Source: Homalodisca vitripennis (taxonomy: Eukaryota > Arthropoda > Insecta > Hemiptera > Cicadellidae). Taken from it: a stretch of DNA of 64,000 nucleotides. Position numbers and translations under genes: made by a program. The DNA lies in assembly GCF_021130785.1 (NCBI RefSeq), contig NC_060213.1:112445501-112509500 (forward strand), written 5' to 3'. Positions 11,908-23,067 of this stretch are shown piece by piece (positions within the stretch are counted from its first letter, which is position 1; every line of letters begins with the position of its first letter). The notes beneath the pieces were generated by a model that saw nothing but the letters and a program-made list of their open reading frames with translations, was not told where the DNA came from and ran no database searches.

Positions 11908-13395
11908 TTGTTCTTTTTCGCTTCGGAATCTAGTATCGGCCATCAACATGAATCCCTACTTTTTGATAAAAGAAGAAAATCAATACGAATTGAAAATCCG
12001 CGGTCAACTTACTACCGTAGTGCAGAGGACTTACGGAAACGGTTGACTAAATGTGTCAAAGCCAACATGCCCGTTGACCCGGCTGTTTTGGCATCTCTGG
12101 ACGTGGAAGAGGAGTTAGAGGCCTGCGAGGCCAAGCTGAATCGATTATCCACCTCCATCGACGAGTACGAGGGAGACTATACTGATACGGACGGCCAGCG
12201 GCTTCAGGCCCGTTTATTGGCATAACTACCTCAGGATTCAACGTATCCCAGTAGCAACCGAGGCGGATGAGGAACGCCAGCGAAACTTATTAAACGAGAC
12301 GAAACGCTTTTTGTGATGCCGCTACCGAGCAAAAGGGGGCGGTGGAAGATAGGAGTGAGAATGATGGGAAATTGATGGATAGTGAGCCGGCAGTTGGCAA
12401 ATGCACCCCGCCTCGTGGTAACCGCGCCCGTGGCGACGAGTCGAGCCAATGTGGAAAACTCAGCACCAAGCCCGGCTGACCAACACGCACCGCTGGTCAG
12501 TTCAAGCGCTACACCACCGACGCCACACGACTCGTAATCAACGCACCCGAGCCGTGCCTGTCTATAAATGGGGGTTGATGTTTGACGGAAGGTCACAAAG
12601 CGTGGGGGCATTCCTACAACGCGTTGAAGAATCCGAAGAGCTAGGGGCGTGACTCCTACCAGAACTTTTTGAGTCCGCTGTGGATTTGTTCTCAGGATCA
12701 GCCCTAGTGTGGTATCGATCCACAATAGGCCGGGATAAATACCTGGGAAGAGTTGTGTCAGGACTTAGAAGTAGTCTTCCAGCCGCCTAATCATGACAAC
12801 GGTTGCAGCGGGAGATTTTTTAATCGCATGCAAGGGGAGACCGAGTCAATCGATCTTTTCATTGCGGCGATGGAAGGGTTTGTACGGCGACTGGCCACCA
12901 ATGTGCCCGAAGAAACCAGGTTGCGGCAAATGTATCACAATCTAAATTCCCAACTACAAGATAGGTTAGCCTTGTTTTGATGTTACATCATCGAGCAGCT
13001 ACGGAAACTAGGTCCGAAAGGCAGAAGCGGGACGTTACCGGTCAGTAGAACAGCGCAATGTGCACAGGGACCACGACGTGATGGAGCCGGACCTAGCGTA
13101 CACACCTGTAAGGCGTAGGCCAACGAGCGACGCTGCACACCCTCAATCAGGTAGAAAAAATATTCCAAACAACTCGGGAGGCTGACGTTAACATGTTACA
13201 ACTGTCACGAAAAAGGGCATATGTCGAGAGGAATGTAAAAATAGGAAAAGGACGCCCCTTGATAGCTAGCATGCTGGCGCTGTAATAAAGTAGGGCCACA
13301 TACAGCGAGATTGTCATGTTAGGCTGAACGCAAACGGCCCTCGTTCGGGAAACGAGGCCGGGGTAAGTGGGAGCGCCGCCATGGACACCCCGCAA
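11908..13395 (+). pseudogene. ERV gag (capsid and nucleocapsid), frame-broken
   Basis: An open stretch at 11908-12222 is acidic and helical (matrix-like). After several frame changes, 12560-12650 and 12753-12977 carry the retrotransposon-gag capsid fold signature (a KWGLMFDG motif; Phe-Leu-x-Arg-Val-Glu; later a Glu-Thr-Arg-Leu-Arg stretch and QDRLALF). Near 13194-13245 and 13270-13320 two CCHC knuckles can be seen (CYNCHEKGH... and CWRCNK...GH...C), each with a one-base frame problem. Gag would form the particle shell and bind genomic RNA. Breaks occur around 12225, 12650-12750, 12978 and within both knuckles. Confidence 0.8.
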
Positions 13396-13519
13396 GTAAA
13401 GGATGCTGTCAACCGACAGCTTTCGAAGGCGAGATTAGTGATCAGGTACAACGCAAAAAAAAATGTTACCGCCCAAAAGGATATAAGAGTAGTGCCTGTA
13501 GTTCGTGAAACTTATTGAC

Positions 13520-13810
13520 AGTTAGTGGCAATTGGTCGGATTGAAAATGCGGAGGTAAAGTTTTAATCGATACAGGAGCGCAGGTGTCCTTAATTGAAGC
13601 GTGGAGCCTCCTCCGCCGACCTTTTTAAAAACAGATGTAGTATTAAGAGGAATCTCTGGGAAGGTACTAAAAACATATGGTCGCCAGCGAGTAGCCTTGA
13701 ACCTAAAACCTGGGAGTGCAAGTACCAGGAGATTTTGTAGTGGGAAATCTGCCAAAGGCTAATTTAGCGGTGCTCGGGCTGTGATATGTTAGGTCAAGGG
13801 AACGGAGAGA
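13520..13810 (+). pseudogene. ERV aspartic protease region, frame-broken
   Basis: DTGA at 13569-13580 is the retropepsin active-site triad context (Asp-Thr/Ser-Gly), preceded by Leu-Ile and followed by QVSL. About 75-90 bases later a Val-Val-Leu-Arg-Gly-Ile segment matches the flap-to-strand region. The frame upstream of DTGA differs by one base, and other changes follow. It would process Gag and Pol in the intact element. It sits directly after the gag knuckles, as usual. Confidence 0.75.
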
Positions 13811-14257
13811 TTAGTTAGTATAGAACGCGGCGTGCTCAGGTTATCGGGAAAAGACATTTGGCTGAACCGCATAAGAAAAGGGGGGAAACCGTGCCGGACC
13901 CCAACCGCAGTGCTTTCCGGAAGCGAGCAGCCGAAGCCACAGCGTTATGTGTTTTTGTTGCAACGAGGTCAAAATCCCCACCACGTTGTGAAAAAGTTGT
14001 TCGTGTCCAAAATTAGTCGCCTTACCACAAAAACTAAACGAGTTGGAAGGCGCCAGAAGTGATGATTGAGCCCCGGTGAGTTTTATAATGCATGGCGTCT
14101 ACATAGCCCTGACTTTAAACAAAAATAAAACAAAATTGTTGTTGGATCAAGACGTGAATGTGAGCGCTGAGGAAAGTCACGTTGGTGAAAAAATTTAAAA
14201 CTAGGGGACCCTTGTTTAGTGATATTGATCCTGTGGAGAATGAACATTTCTAATCGG
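13811..14257 (+). other. ERV linker between protease and SGNH-like region
   Basis: Broken coding sequence with basic stretches (open frame 13832-14060). No domain recognised. The first part resembles the tail that follows the protease in gypsy polyproteins, but this is only a general impression. Confidence 0.4.
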
Positions 14258-14789
14258 CGTAAATTGGTAATTTTAGGCCGACAGCCATGGTAAGGGCCTG
14301 CAGAGTATTTTATCAGAGCGAGACTGCCCGGAAAACGTTTTGAAGTAGAAGTTTTTTTTTGCCTAACGGTAAATTGAAACAACACTTAACATCAAGATTA
14401 GGCAATTTGCTAAACAAATTGACTTCCAATGACTCAGTAGTTGTAATAGGAGGAACAAATGATGTAGATAAGTCGATGCCTTATCCGTTGACCTTGCAGC
14501 AGGCTTTTGTAACCTTGCCGGCGGGATGGAAAGCCAATGTCATCGTGCTCTCCATATTTGATCGCTATGACACGGATCTTAAGGCTGAACTGAGTGACGC
14601 GAAATGGCCTCCTCAAGGCCATCGTTCAAAAATTTTAACGAAGCAAAGCAAGGTAAAAATTGATTTCTTGGATTTAAAAAGGAAAACTAAACCGACGCTG
14701 GTATTACGAGGCACGGACTGCATTTGAATGAGGAGGGGAAGTTAAATTTAGCACGACTTATTAAGGATAAAGGTTATATTGAACCATAA
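14258..14789 (+). pseudogene. SGNH/GDSL-type hydrolase domain inside the ERV
   Basis: Four SGNH hydrolase blocks can be read in order on the + strand. Block I: KLVILG then, after one extra base near 14278, DSHGKGL (14279 onward), a GDS-type nucleophile context. Block II: an Asn-Gly context at about 14363-14371 (LPNGKLK). Block III: GGTNDV at 14449-14466 (the G-x-N-D element), preceded by a beta strand SVVVI. Block V: RHGLHLNEEGK at about 14709-14741, with the expected catalytic His in a D/G-x-H-L-N setting. Length of about 175 residues fits a compact SGNH esterase. There are frame changes near 14278, 14345-14355 (poly-T) and 14700. The frame carrying block V ends at TAA 14787-14789, overlapping the start of the RT frame. 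Known SGNH enzymes hydrolyse acyl or acetyl esters; what it would do in a retroelement is unknown. Confidence 0.78.
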
Positions 14790-16480
14790 AGTAGCGGAGG
14801 TAAGAGTCGGAAGAGTTGAACGGTGTGATGAGGCCGGAGTTGGAGGCGTGCATAATGCAAAGCTGGCCCATCTCTCATTAGAAGAACGGGCTCAGTTTGA
14901 AAGCCACCCTCCTAGAGTTCGGCCATGTTTTAGATTGCAGAGACAACCAACCCCTTGGTTGTACGTCTGCTGTCAAACATATAATCCGAACTGGGGACGT
15001 TGCGCCCATCTATAAGAAAGCCTACCGCGTACACACCATCACAAGGCCACGCTCGACAGTCTCATCCAAGACCAGCTGGATAAGGGCATAATTGTCCCTA
15101 GCAGCCAGAGCCCATGGCTTCGCCATAGTACTAGTGCCTAAAAAGTCCCCGGACGGTACAACCCAAGATGAGATTCTGCGTTGATTACAGGGGGTTGAAC
15201 GCCGTAACTACCCCCGATGTGTACCTCTCCCTAATATTCACGGAGACCCTAGATTCGTTGGGTGGCTGTACGGTTTTCACCACTTTAGATCTTCGGTCAG
15301 GGTACCACCAGATCCAAGTCGACGAAGAGAGTAGGCCCAAGACCGCCTTCAATGTGCCGGGAGGGCACTATGAGTACCAACGCATGCCGTTTGGGTTAAG
15401 CACCGCCCCCGCTACCTTTCAAAGATTAATGGACTCGGTTCTAATGGGGTTGAAGGGTGAAAAATGCTTGTCTATTTGGATGATATAGTTCTATTCTCCA
15501 AAGACCTGCCTTCTCACCTGGAAGCCATAAGAGAGGTATTCTCTAAATTGGAGGGGGTAAATTTTGACGGTTCAATTGAGTAAGTGTAATTTTTGCGGTT
15601 GACGAAGTAAATTATCTTGGCCACGTTTATAACAAAGAGAGGGTAGGAACCGGATCCGGCAAAGTTAATGCTAGTGGCGCGATTTTTCCTGCGCCGAAGA
15701 CCGTTACAGACGTCAGGTCCATTCTTAGGCCTCTCTGGTTACTATCGCCGTTTTAATCGACAGCTATGCTACAAATCGGTCGGCCACTTTTTGAATTAAC
15801 AAAACAGGGCCACGAATTTGTATGGACGCCCGAATGCCAGGAGGCCTTTGATCAGCTGAAACCAAAAATTGATCTCAGCACCTGTGCTAGTGTACCCCGG
15901 ACTTTAATAAACCTTTTTATTGGCCACGGATGCGAGTATGTTTTGCCTTGGGAGCTGTTTCTATCGCAGGAGATAGATGGAGAGGAACACCCTGTAGCCT
16001 ACTGCTCCAGGACGTTGTTTCCGGCAGAAAAGAATTACTCGACCACTGAGCGTAGCTGCTTAGCTTGGTCTGGAGTACCAAGTATTTCAGGTGCTACCTA
16101 TTGGGCCGCCCTTTTAAAGTCATTACTGATCATGCTGCTCTAAAGTGGATGCTTTCACTTAAAGACTCTAGCAGTAGACTGATGAGATGGTCGTTAAGGT
16201 TAGCAGAATTCGAATTTTAACCGTAGAACACAAAGCCGGTAAAAAGCACAGCAACGCAGATGGCCTCAGCCGGACGGTACAAGCGATTAGAAAGGATGTG
16301 CTGACCATTGTTGACCTTGACGTACTAAGGACGCGACAACGAGAAGATCCAGTAGTGCAAGGTTTGCGCCAGGCTAAGAGCTTTCGCATGAGTCCGGAGA
16401 AGATCCTGTACCGTCTGAGTTCGGGTGAGCAGAAGATCGTAGTACCGGCATCCCTAGTACCCGGAAGTTATTCGGTTGAA
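14779..16480 (+). pseudogene. ERV reverse transcriptase and RNase H, frame-broken
   Basis: Ty3/gypsy-type polymerase. HLSLEERAQFE begins about 14869. The open frame 15168-15487 holds FCVDYRGLN, the TTLDLRSGYHQI catalytic strand and RMPFGLSTAPATFQ. A YLDD-type active-site motif lies at 15473-15484, one base out of that frame. A GHV motif appears near 15620. RNase H follows from 15766: EHPVAYCSRTL and an Asn-Tyr-Ser-Thr-Thr-Glu motif, then a basic segment ending in KHSNADGLSR (16241-16272), which closes RNase H in gypsy elements. Breaks occur near 15090-15165, 15465, 15560-15600, 15640-15760, 15900 and 16060-16185. It would copy the RNA genome and remove the RNA strand. Confidence 0.88.
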
Positions 16481-17545
16481 TCATGATTTGCCTACCGCCG
16501 GACACGCCGGGGTAGCAAAGACATTGGAACGGGTACGACAGAAATTTTGGTGGAGAAAGATGGATAAGGACGTACTGGATTACGTGTAGGACGTGTCGTA
16601 GTTGTAGTCATCGGACAAACTATGGAAAAACCAAAGCACCCCTAGGAGAAGTTTTCAACGAACCCCGAGAACCATTTGAAGTAATCGCAGCCGACATAGT
16701 GGGACCGTTGCCCCTTAGTGAGTCTCGTAACGTGTATATTTTAAGCGTAATGGATCACTTCTCGCGATATTGCGAATTTATTCCGGTTACCTGATCAAAC
16801 GGCAGAAAGTGTCGTGCGGGCACTCGTACAGCGTGTGATAACCAAGTTTTGGCGTACCAAAGATCCTTATTACCGACCAGGGTGCGAACTTACCTCTGAT
16901 CTAATCAGTCAGCTCTGTAAGTTCTTACATGTTCGTAAGATAACAGACTACAGGATTCCACCCTAAGTCGAACGGCCGTTTAGAAAGAGTGCACTCGACT
17001 ATTGCGCGTATGTTGAGGCCATTTTGTAAATCGGCATCAGACCGATTGGGATGAGTACCTCCCTTACGTCACGGATGGCATACAATCCCAAGGTCATGAG
17101 TCGACAGGGTTTTCCCCGTTTGAAATGGTTTTTGGTCGGAAGATGGAAATGCCCATGGAGGCCTGACCTGACCATCACTGAAAGCGATGATCTTTACAAT
17201 GATCATGTGGAAACCCTAGCGAAGTAAGCTCAGAGAAACGTTTGAAATTGCCGAGAAACGGAAGATCGCAAGCTCGCAGCCGTTATGAGAAGCAATACAA
17301 ACAAGAAGGCTCGCGAAGTGAACTACAACGAAGGGCAGGATGGTCCTGTTGCACGTGCCCTAGTATAGGTAGGCATCGGGTTAAAAAGTTGTCGAAATTA
17401 TGGAACGGACCGTACAAAATAGTTAAAGTACTGTCCCCGTTGAATGTGGTGTTAAAAATCCGGAAAAGAGAGGTGACAGTCCATGGTAAACCGGATCAAG
17501 CCCTGCTTGGGAAGAGCTTCCGTGCCTCCCCAACAGGCTGAGTAT
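16481..17545 (+). pseudogene. ERV integrase with GPY/F module, frame-broken
   Basis: An HHCC zinc-binding domain starts at 16482 (His), with a second His in AGHAGV near 16500 and a Cys pair around 16587-16605. DDE core relics: ADIVGP near 16690, TDQGAN near 16875 and an Asn-Gly-Arg-Leu-Glu context near 16970-16985. The C-terminal open frame (17242-17541) includes LWNGPYKIVKVL, the GPY/F module of Ty3/gypsy integrases, followed by a Val-His-...-Lys-Pro context. Single-base frame changes occur near 16595, 16790, 16895, 17040, 17165 and 17230. It would insert the DNA copy into the host chromosome. Confidence 0.87.
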
Positions 17546-17820
17546 CTAAGCGACCCTGGGCCTCGAGATGAGGATGACAGGTTAGATGACGAGGAGGAAG
17601 AAAGAGATCAATGGTGATCCACCTCCAGACATTGGTGACCTAAAAGTTCAAGCAGGTGCTCCGAGAGGACCCAGCAGCGGTCGCCGGACCTTCTGATGAG
17701 TTGGCAGCGCCCAAAGAGAAACAAGCGTGTACCTGCGGCGGTTGGGAGACTTTGTTAGAATCTTGAATCTATCTTTGGTAGATAAGCGGTAGTTTAGTCG
17801 CTACGTAGCCGGGATTAGGC
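17546..17820 (+). other. ERV pol-env junction
   Basis: Short acidic-rich coding-like sequence (Asp/Glu runs near 17560-17615) with several frame stops. The env initiation point is not clear, and a spliced env leader is possible. Confidence 0.4.
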
Positions 17821-19876
17821 GAGGTGTCAACTTTAACCTTACTGTACTAAAGATATTATTGCCTCTGTTATAGGCCTGATTGGCATGTTATTTACTCTGG
17901 GAGTCGCCTGGGGTTTTCACCGAGGTGTCGTCTTCGAAAAGGAGGGAGATGTGCTTCTCACCGACAGCCATTGGACTATAGTGCTGCAGTACAACTTAAC
18001 GGAAGTAGAAGAGGAGAATCAGAAACTAAGTACATTACTGACCAGGGTAAAGGGTCAGTACGATAAGCTTTTTCCAAGACCTCTTATCGCTTAATGTGTA
18101 GCATGCACTCTCCGGTGCGTGAATTTGGAAGCAGGATTCAGGTATGAGTACGTAAGTTTGCAGCAGCTGGTAGCAGACTATGTCACCCAAACCAGTGACT
18201 TGGTTTCCCTATTTACCCAGTAACTCGGCAAAGGCGAGGCCTAATTGATGTGGGGGGCCAGGTACTAAAATTTCTGTTTGGAAACTGTAACAGATAGCGA
18301 TTTAGAATTCACCAATAATAGGATAAATGAAATAGAAAATTTAAGTGATGACCTTTTCCACGACACACTAAAGAACCAAATAACCATTTAGGCAACATGC
18401 AATCAGAAATTTCAAACCATTCTAGGGCAATAAACAAAGTTATCTCTACCCTAAAAGAATATCACCACGTAATGCACATAACTATGGCCCGTAATTATAT
18501 AGGAGAACTTATGCATGCTAACCAGATGAGAAACGCTTCTGAAATACTTAAAGTTGAGCACCACCCTTGCGGAAGTTAAAGATGCCATAAATTTAGCAGT
18601 CCAGAAAATGACCCGGCTTCACCTGCCATTGAGGATTTTAGCGGCCGGAAGAATGACTAGTAACCTGTTGCCTCCCCATCAGTTCTTGAAGGTCCTGACT
18701 TTCCGTGGAGAGTGTAATACCACCCCCAGAGAAGTTGTTTTTAGATGTAAAACTAGAGAATCTCCATAATTTCTACAAAATTGCTACAATCCAGGCATAT
18801 GTAACGAAATCTCAATTGAGGGTATTGATTAGGCTACCCCTGAAAAATGATAATCAGTTGTTTGAAATTTTCAATGTGATAGCTTATCCCGTCTACGGAC
18901 CCCTCACTCACAAAGTGGGTGAAATGGGACGTGGCAGACCAAAACTTGTGATTAGCAAAGACAGACCGACTTATTCACCTCTATTTTCGCCAGACGTCTT
19001 TGCGAGGGAATGTAAATTTGTAAACTCACGGTGTGCCCGTTGTCAGACGCCTTGTTAAGCGTCTACAAACGGCCCAATTGTGTGGTAAATTTATTGATGA
19101 AGAACACGTAACATTGTGTAGTAGGAAGTTGATATCTGGCCTACAGTTCCCCGTTCTCATTAGAACACCCACCCGCTGGCCTCTACGCCACATCAGAAGA
19201 GACAAAGGTTATATTAAATTGTTTTGGGCGCGATGCAAACCGAATTGTAAGTGCTATCACCCTGAAAAGGGTGAGGGTGAAATACCGAAGCATGATAGGT
19301 GTGATCTGATTGCTGACGGTTACAGGGTGCCTGCCCGATTTATCGGCAGCTCCACATATTCGAGTGACTTTGGAAAGATTGTTTTCCCGGAAGTAGATGG
19401 GATGTACAGTAGCGAAGAACGCAGCTTACTGGTACATGATGTTAATGGAAACCCTGAAAGTCCTGCAGGGACTGGATGATCAGCTGGGCTCCCTATGTGT
19501 TAAAGGAATACTCCCTAGAAGGGACAATTCAATTACTTAGGACCCACTATCGTAAGACGTGTGGGTTATCAAGTATGTAACCTTTGGTGGTGCATCTCTT
19601 GTAGTCGTACTAATTGTTGTCACTGTGTTGTTAAGATGGAGGGCGCGAGTTGCCGATCTGCTCCGTGCCGCCCTGGGGGTTAACAGACGAAGCTCGCAGG
19701 CCGCCCGGACAGAGTCGCATCTCCCGACCCTCGAAGCGACTGTACGCACTGCGAGCAGACCAGATGCTGAGGATGCTGAGAGGGTGGCGCGAGCAGGACG
19801 AGACTTGACCGAGACCAGAGTGGGGAGCATGTCGACCCCACGCACCAAGACTGACATTAAATTGACCGTACGGTAA
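17821..19876 (+). pseudogene. ERV envelope, baculovirus-F-like, frame-broken
   Basis: A hydrophobic signal-type segment at about 17845-17910 is followed by an extracellular start containing a Gly-Val-Val-Phe-Glu segment and Ser-His-Trp, typical of insect errantivirus or baculovirus-F-like envelopes. A basic tetrad (Arg-Gln-Arg-Arg, 18226-18237) followed by Gly-Leu marks a furin-type cleavage site and the start of a fusion-peptide-like stretch. A helical Asn-rich region follows (18310-18570), then a Cys-rich ectodomain (18960-19330). The last open frame (19559-19873) has one membrane anchor (about 19590-19650) and a basic cytoplasmic tail. Frame changes and stops occur near 17880, 18095, 18225, 18285, 18390, 18575, 18700, 19040 and 19480-19560, so no intact product is encoded. 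Confidence 0.82.
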
Positions 19877-22212
19877 TCGGACGAGAAAATGAAGAGTGGG
19901 GGCCCCTGGACACTTTGAAGTAAGTGTGAAACTAGTTAAAGAATGTAAAAACTTCAGACTTCAGCGATACGTCGTGTGTGCACCGCGATCGGAACAGTAA
20001 ATCAACCTGTGTCGGAACTGAACGAGTGGTTTTAGACTTTCCGTTGTGGGAAACATGACAGAAGAGTGATTGGGGATCCCCTAATACTTATAAAAAAAAA
20101 TAAAATAAAAAAAAATAAAAAAATGTTTTCTAAGTTCTTGTCTCGCTAATTATAATTTATGTATGGTTGTTGATGCAGACTGGTAATGGCAAGGTTTTAT
20201 ATAATTATTTGAACAATCTGTTAAAACAAGTAGCATTAGTAACTTAAGAGGAATCTAGAACGCCGAGCCAGACTGGTATCCATGGGGAAGGTAAATGCCG
20301 GCACCCCCAACCCCAAATACCCCTTCCTTTTCAACTCCCAAACTGGACTGTGGATGCCCGGAACAGCTCGAATAACTTCTAAAATTAAAGTGAAATAACC
20401 AGTAACAACACTATGAAGAGTGTCCTTGCTTAAGGGATTTTCCGGACCCCATTAGCAAGACAGGAAAGGTGCCCATACCAGGTCTGCAGGAATTGTATTT
20501 ATTTACGTTTATTTTACTTCTTTATTCGTTGGGAACGTAACTGTTAGCTAAGGAACTTTTGTGTCCGCCATGTAAGTTGAAATGGGGTTAGACTTGTTAG
20601 AAGCTCTAAGGCACCAGTAGAATGTAAAGGCCAGTAGGAGGAAGTGTATCGGTGAGCTTCCTTGCTCCCAGGGGTAAGCGAGGTTGAAAACCATGGGGTG
20701 CCCCAGGTCCACAAATGCCCTTAAATACCAAGTGTGGGGGGCGGAATATTGTAGTTGTAGTTTTTTTTTTTTCTGTGTTGATGTTCTTTTGTGAGTTTGA
20801 GAGGAGTTGAGGAGTGTGGAGACCAGTGTCCTCCTGTTCGTTGTCTGTTCGGAAGAACGTCAACGTTATGCCTATAAAACTAAATGATGGTTTGTGAACC
20901 GCCTTCCAGAGGTCCCCCCCACGCATTTACAGTGTAACGGGCTATCCAGCCACTAGTTTTAAGTCTTTTCACAGGGCCCTTAAGGAATAGAGTTCAGTAA
21001 TTGTTGGTTGGTGCCTTAGCAGCTTGATAGAAATTTTGTGTAAGCCTGTAACGTGATGAATAATCTGAAAATTACTATGAGAATTAACGAATGCCGTCCT
21101 AATTATATGTAACAAGTTAACAACTTATCGTCAATTTTGTTATTTTAGATTGCTATTATTACGAATTGTTGTCGTAAGATGTAGGAACAGCTTTGGGTAT
21201 GCTTTATTGTATTGGGTAAACTGTTTACTTTGAGTATCTTATAGTTTTGTATTCTAATCGACGTACAAGTGAGCTAACTCAGGATAACTCCACTACAATC
21301 TATACAGGGGTGACAGAGGAAACCGGCCCCGAGTGAAAACCCACGAGGCTTAAACCAGGATTGGGGAGTAGCGTTCGAAATTTACCACGAATTAGACTAC
21401 CACCTATAATTACTTTGAACTTAATTGGACCATGCAGTATGTGTGGTATGTCGCAAAACAATGACTTTCATTATCAAAATTTAAATCTAATAAAAACACA
21501 GTTATCCTGGAGTGCTTAATAAATGTATCTTGTTAAGATGGTGTGATGTACATTGAACTGTGATGTACTTGAGTATTTCAGGAGCACTAATTAGTTCCCT
21601 TGTACTGTTCCGCTGTATTGTACGTTAAATACTTTATTATAATATTTGTTAGCTGATTATCATGCGGTTATAGAGTATAATATTTAATTGTTGTCTACTG
21701 TTTGCTGAAATTAGTTTATTAAAAATTAGTGATGCGATGCTAAACGCATAAGTGATGATGTTTGGAATTGTTCATGTTTTTTTTTCTTTTTTTTGCGTAA
21801 CGGGGTGTGGTTTTTGATATTGTAACTTGGGTGTATTCTATGTTTAAGCCATACATTTGCAGATAGGTAGTTGGATAAGAAATCTTGTAAAGAGAGAGAC
21901 CGTTGTAATAGTGATGTAAGAGAAAGAGAAAAGTTATGTACAAATTGTTGTAAAGAGAGGAAGCCTAAGCCCGCAAGTAAGCGTCCAAACTTTAAATTTC
22001 GTGGTAAAATTCTGTCCTTATTATGAACTGTAATGCTGAAGCCTTTCTGAATTTTTACCCTTATCAGTTTCATGCACCTACCTGTGGCATATAAAAAAAA
22101 AAAAAAAAAAAAATGTATAACGGAGTAGCGGTTGTACGTTTGGCTGGGATGGAGGCACACCGAGAGCTCCTCGGTACTCTACGAGTACCCCATGCTGAGG
22201 GCAGCATGATCT
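19877..22212 (+). other. ERV 3' non-coding region
   Basis: About 2.3 kb between env and the polypurine tract, unusually long. It includes A-rich runs (20091-20125), a T12-type run (20760-20771) and a 21-A run (22093-22113). No domain is recognised on either strand. The minus-strand frames at 21726-22160 and 20606-20926 are composition-driven. Confidence 0.55.
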
Positions 22213-22241
22213 AAGGGTGGGGGGAGTGTGGGACACCTCGG
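22213..22241 (+). promoter_or_regulatory. polypurine tract region next to 3' LTR
   Basis: AAGGGTGGGGGGAGTGTGGG lies just upstream of the 3' LTR, where the plus-strand DNA primer is expected. A short ACACCTCG separates it from the LTR start, so the exact RNase H cut site is not certain. Confidence 0.6.
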
Positions 22242-23055
22242 TGTTAGCGCCCCAAAGCTTCAACAAATAAATTAATTTAAAACTAATATTAAACTGAGAA
22301 TTCTGCGAAAATTTACATAACATTAATTTAGTGACTACTTCTAATCACTATTTAGCATGGAAGTCAAGACCTCCACAAGGTGTAATAATGCCACCGTACA
22401 CATTAAGTGCCATCCCGGAATAATATAGCGAAATATAGGCGCTGAGCCGACTTCAGAGGAAGGGGACAGGGAATTTTCCACAGCCTGCAGGTGCATTAAA
22501 ACTAAAGCTAAACGACCTGGTGTTTGCCGCAGACACGTGGAAGGAATCCGCTGACATCAGCGAAGAGCTGTGTTCAACGCAGGCCTCGAGCCGTCCAAAG
22601 TACCATGTTAGTTTTGTTAATTACTGGGTGAATCGTTGGCGGCAGCACCTGAGGACAACCACCAGGGAAGAACTGGCGCTCTGATTGGTCGGGGGGCCAA
22701 GAGAGAAGGGAAGGGGCATCACTGGAGGCGATCTTAGAGCAGGAAGTCGTAAAATTGGTTCGGGATGCGGTAGATCATAATTCGGCTCCTCTCTCTACAA
22801 TTCTCTAATTCTATTGTTCTAGAGCCAAATTCTAAATTTCAATCATGTGTTAATTTTTAATTCAAATTAGTTTTAATCTTTTGTTATCTTAATCTAAATC
22901 TCTAATCACAAACGTTCGAAAAATTAAACAAGTAGATTTTATTCGACTTCGCTGTTTTTATTTCTAAAGTTCGACCTTTCCTCGCCGCGAACTCAAGAAC
23001 GAAGATCCTTCTTTTGTCTCCCACTGGGCAAACTACAGGTCGGCGGCAGATCACA
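22242..23055 (+). repeat. 3' LTR
   Basis: Matches 9451-10275 from TGTTAGCGCC to GATCACA. Examples of differences: one extra A in the TTTAAA(A)C run, loss of one T in ATATTTAAAC, ATCTCT versus ATCACT, GTGTTGCC versus GTGTTTGCC. Length 814 bp against 825 bp for the 5' copy. Confidence 0.92.
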
Positions 23056-23067
23056 CAAATACCATCG
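23056..23067. repeat. right flanking direct repeat of the endogenous retrovirus
   Basis: CAAATACCATCG directly after the 3' LTR end, identical to 9438-9449. Confidence 0.75.

Larger units (their letters stand above)
9451..23055 (+). mobile_element. errantivirus-like endogenous retrovirus (Ty3/gypsy group with env)
   Basis: Complete provirus-like element of about 13.6 kb, in the sense orientation within the second ABCB intron. Order: LTR, primer-binding site, long leader, gag with two CCHC knuckles, protease, SGNH-like region, RT-RNase H, integrase with GPY/F module, env with a furin-type site and a C-terminal membrane anchor, a 2.3-kb non-coding tail, purine tract, LTR. RT-RH-INT order and GPY/F place it in Ty3/gypsy; the F-like env matches insect errantiviruses. 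Every coding region is interrupted by small indels, so it is non-functional as written. The two LTRs remain close in sequence, so insertion is fairly recent or many indels are technical. Confidence 0.92.

Noticed and set aside
12231..12725. 164-codon minus-strand frame over gag
   Set aside because: Shadow of the gag coding strand, where the motif evidence lies.
20606..20926. Minus-strand frame in the ERV tail as an accessory gene
   Set aside because: Low-complexity Lys/Thr stretch from the poly-T run, no homology recognised, opposite strand to the element.
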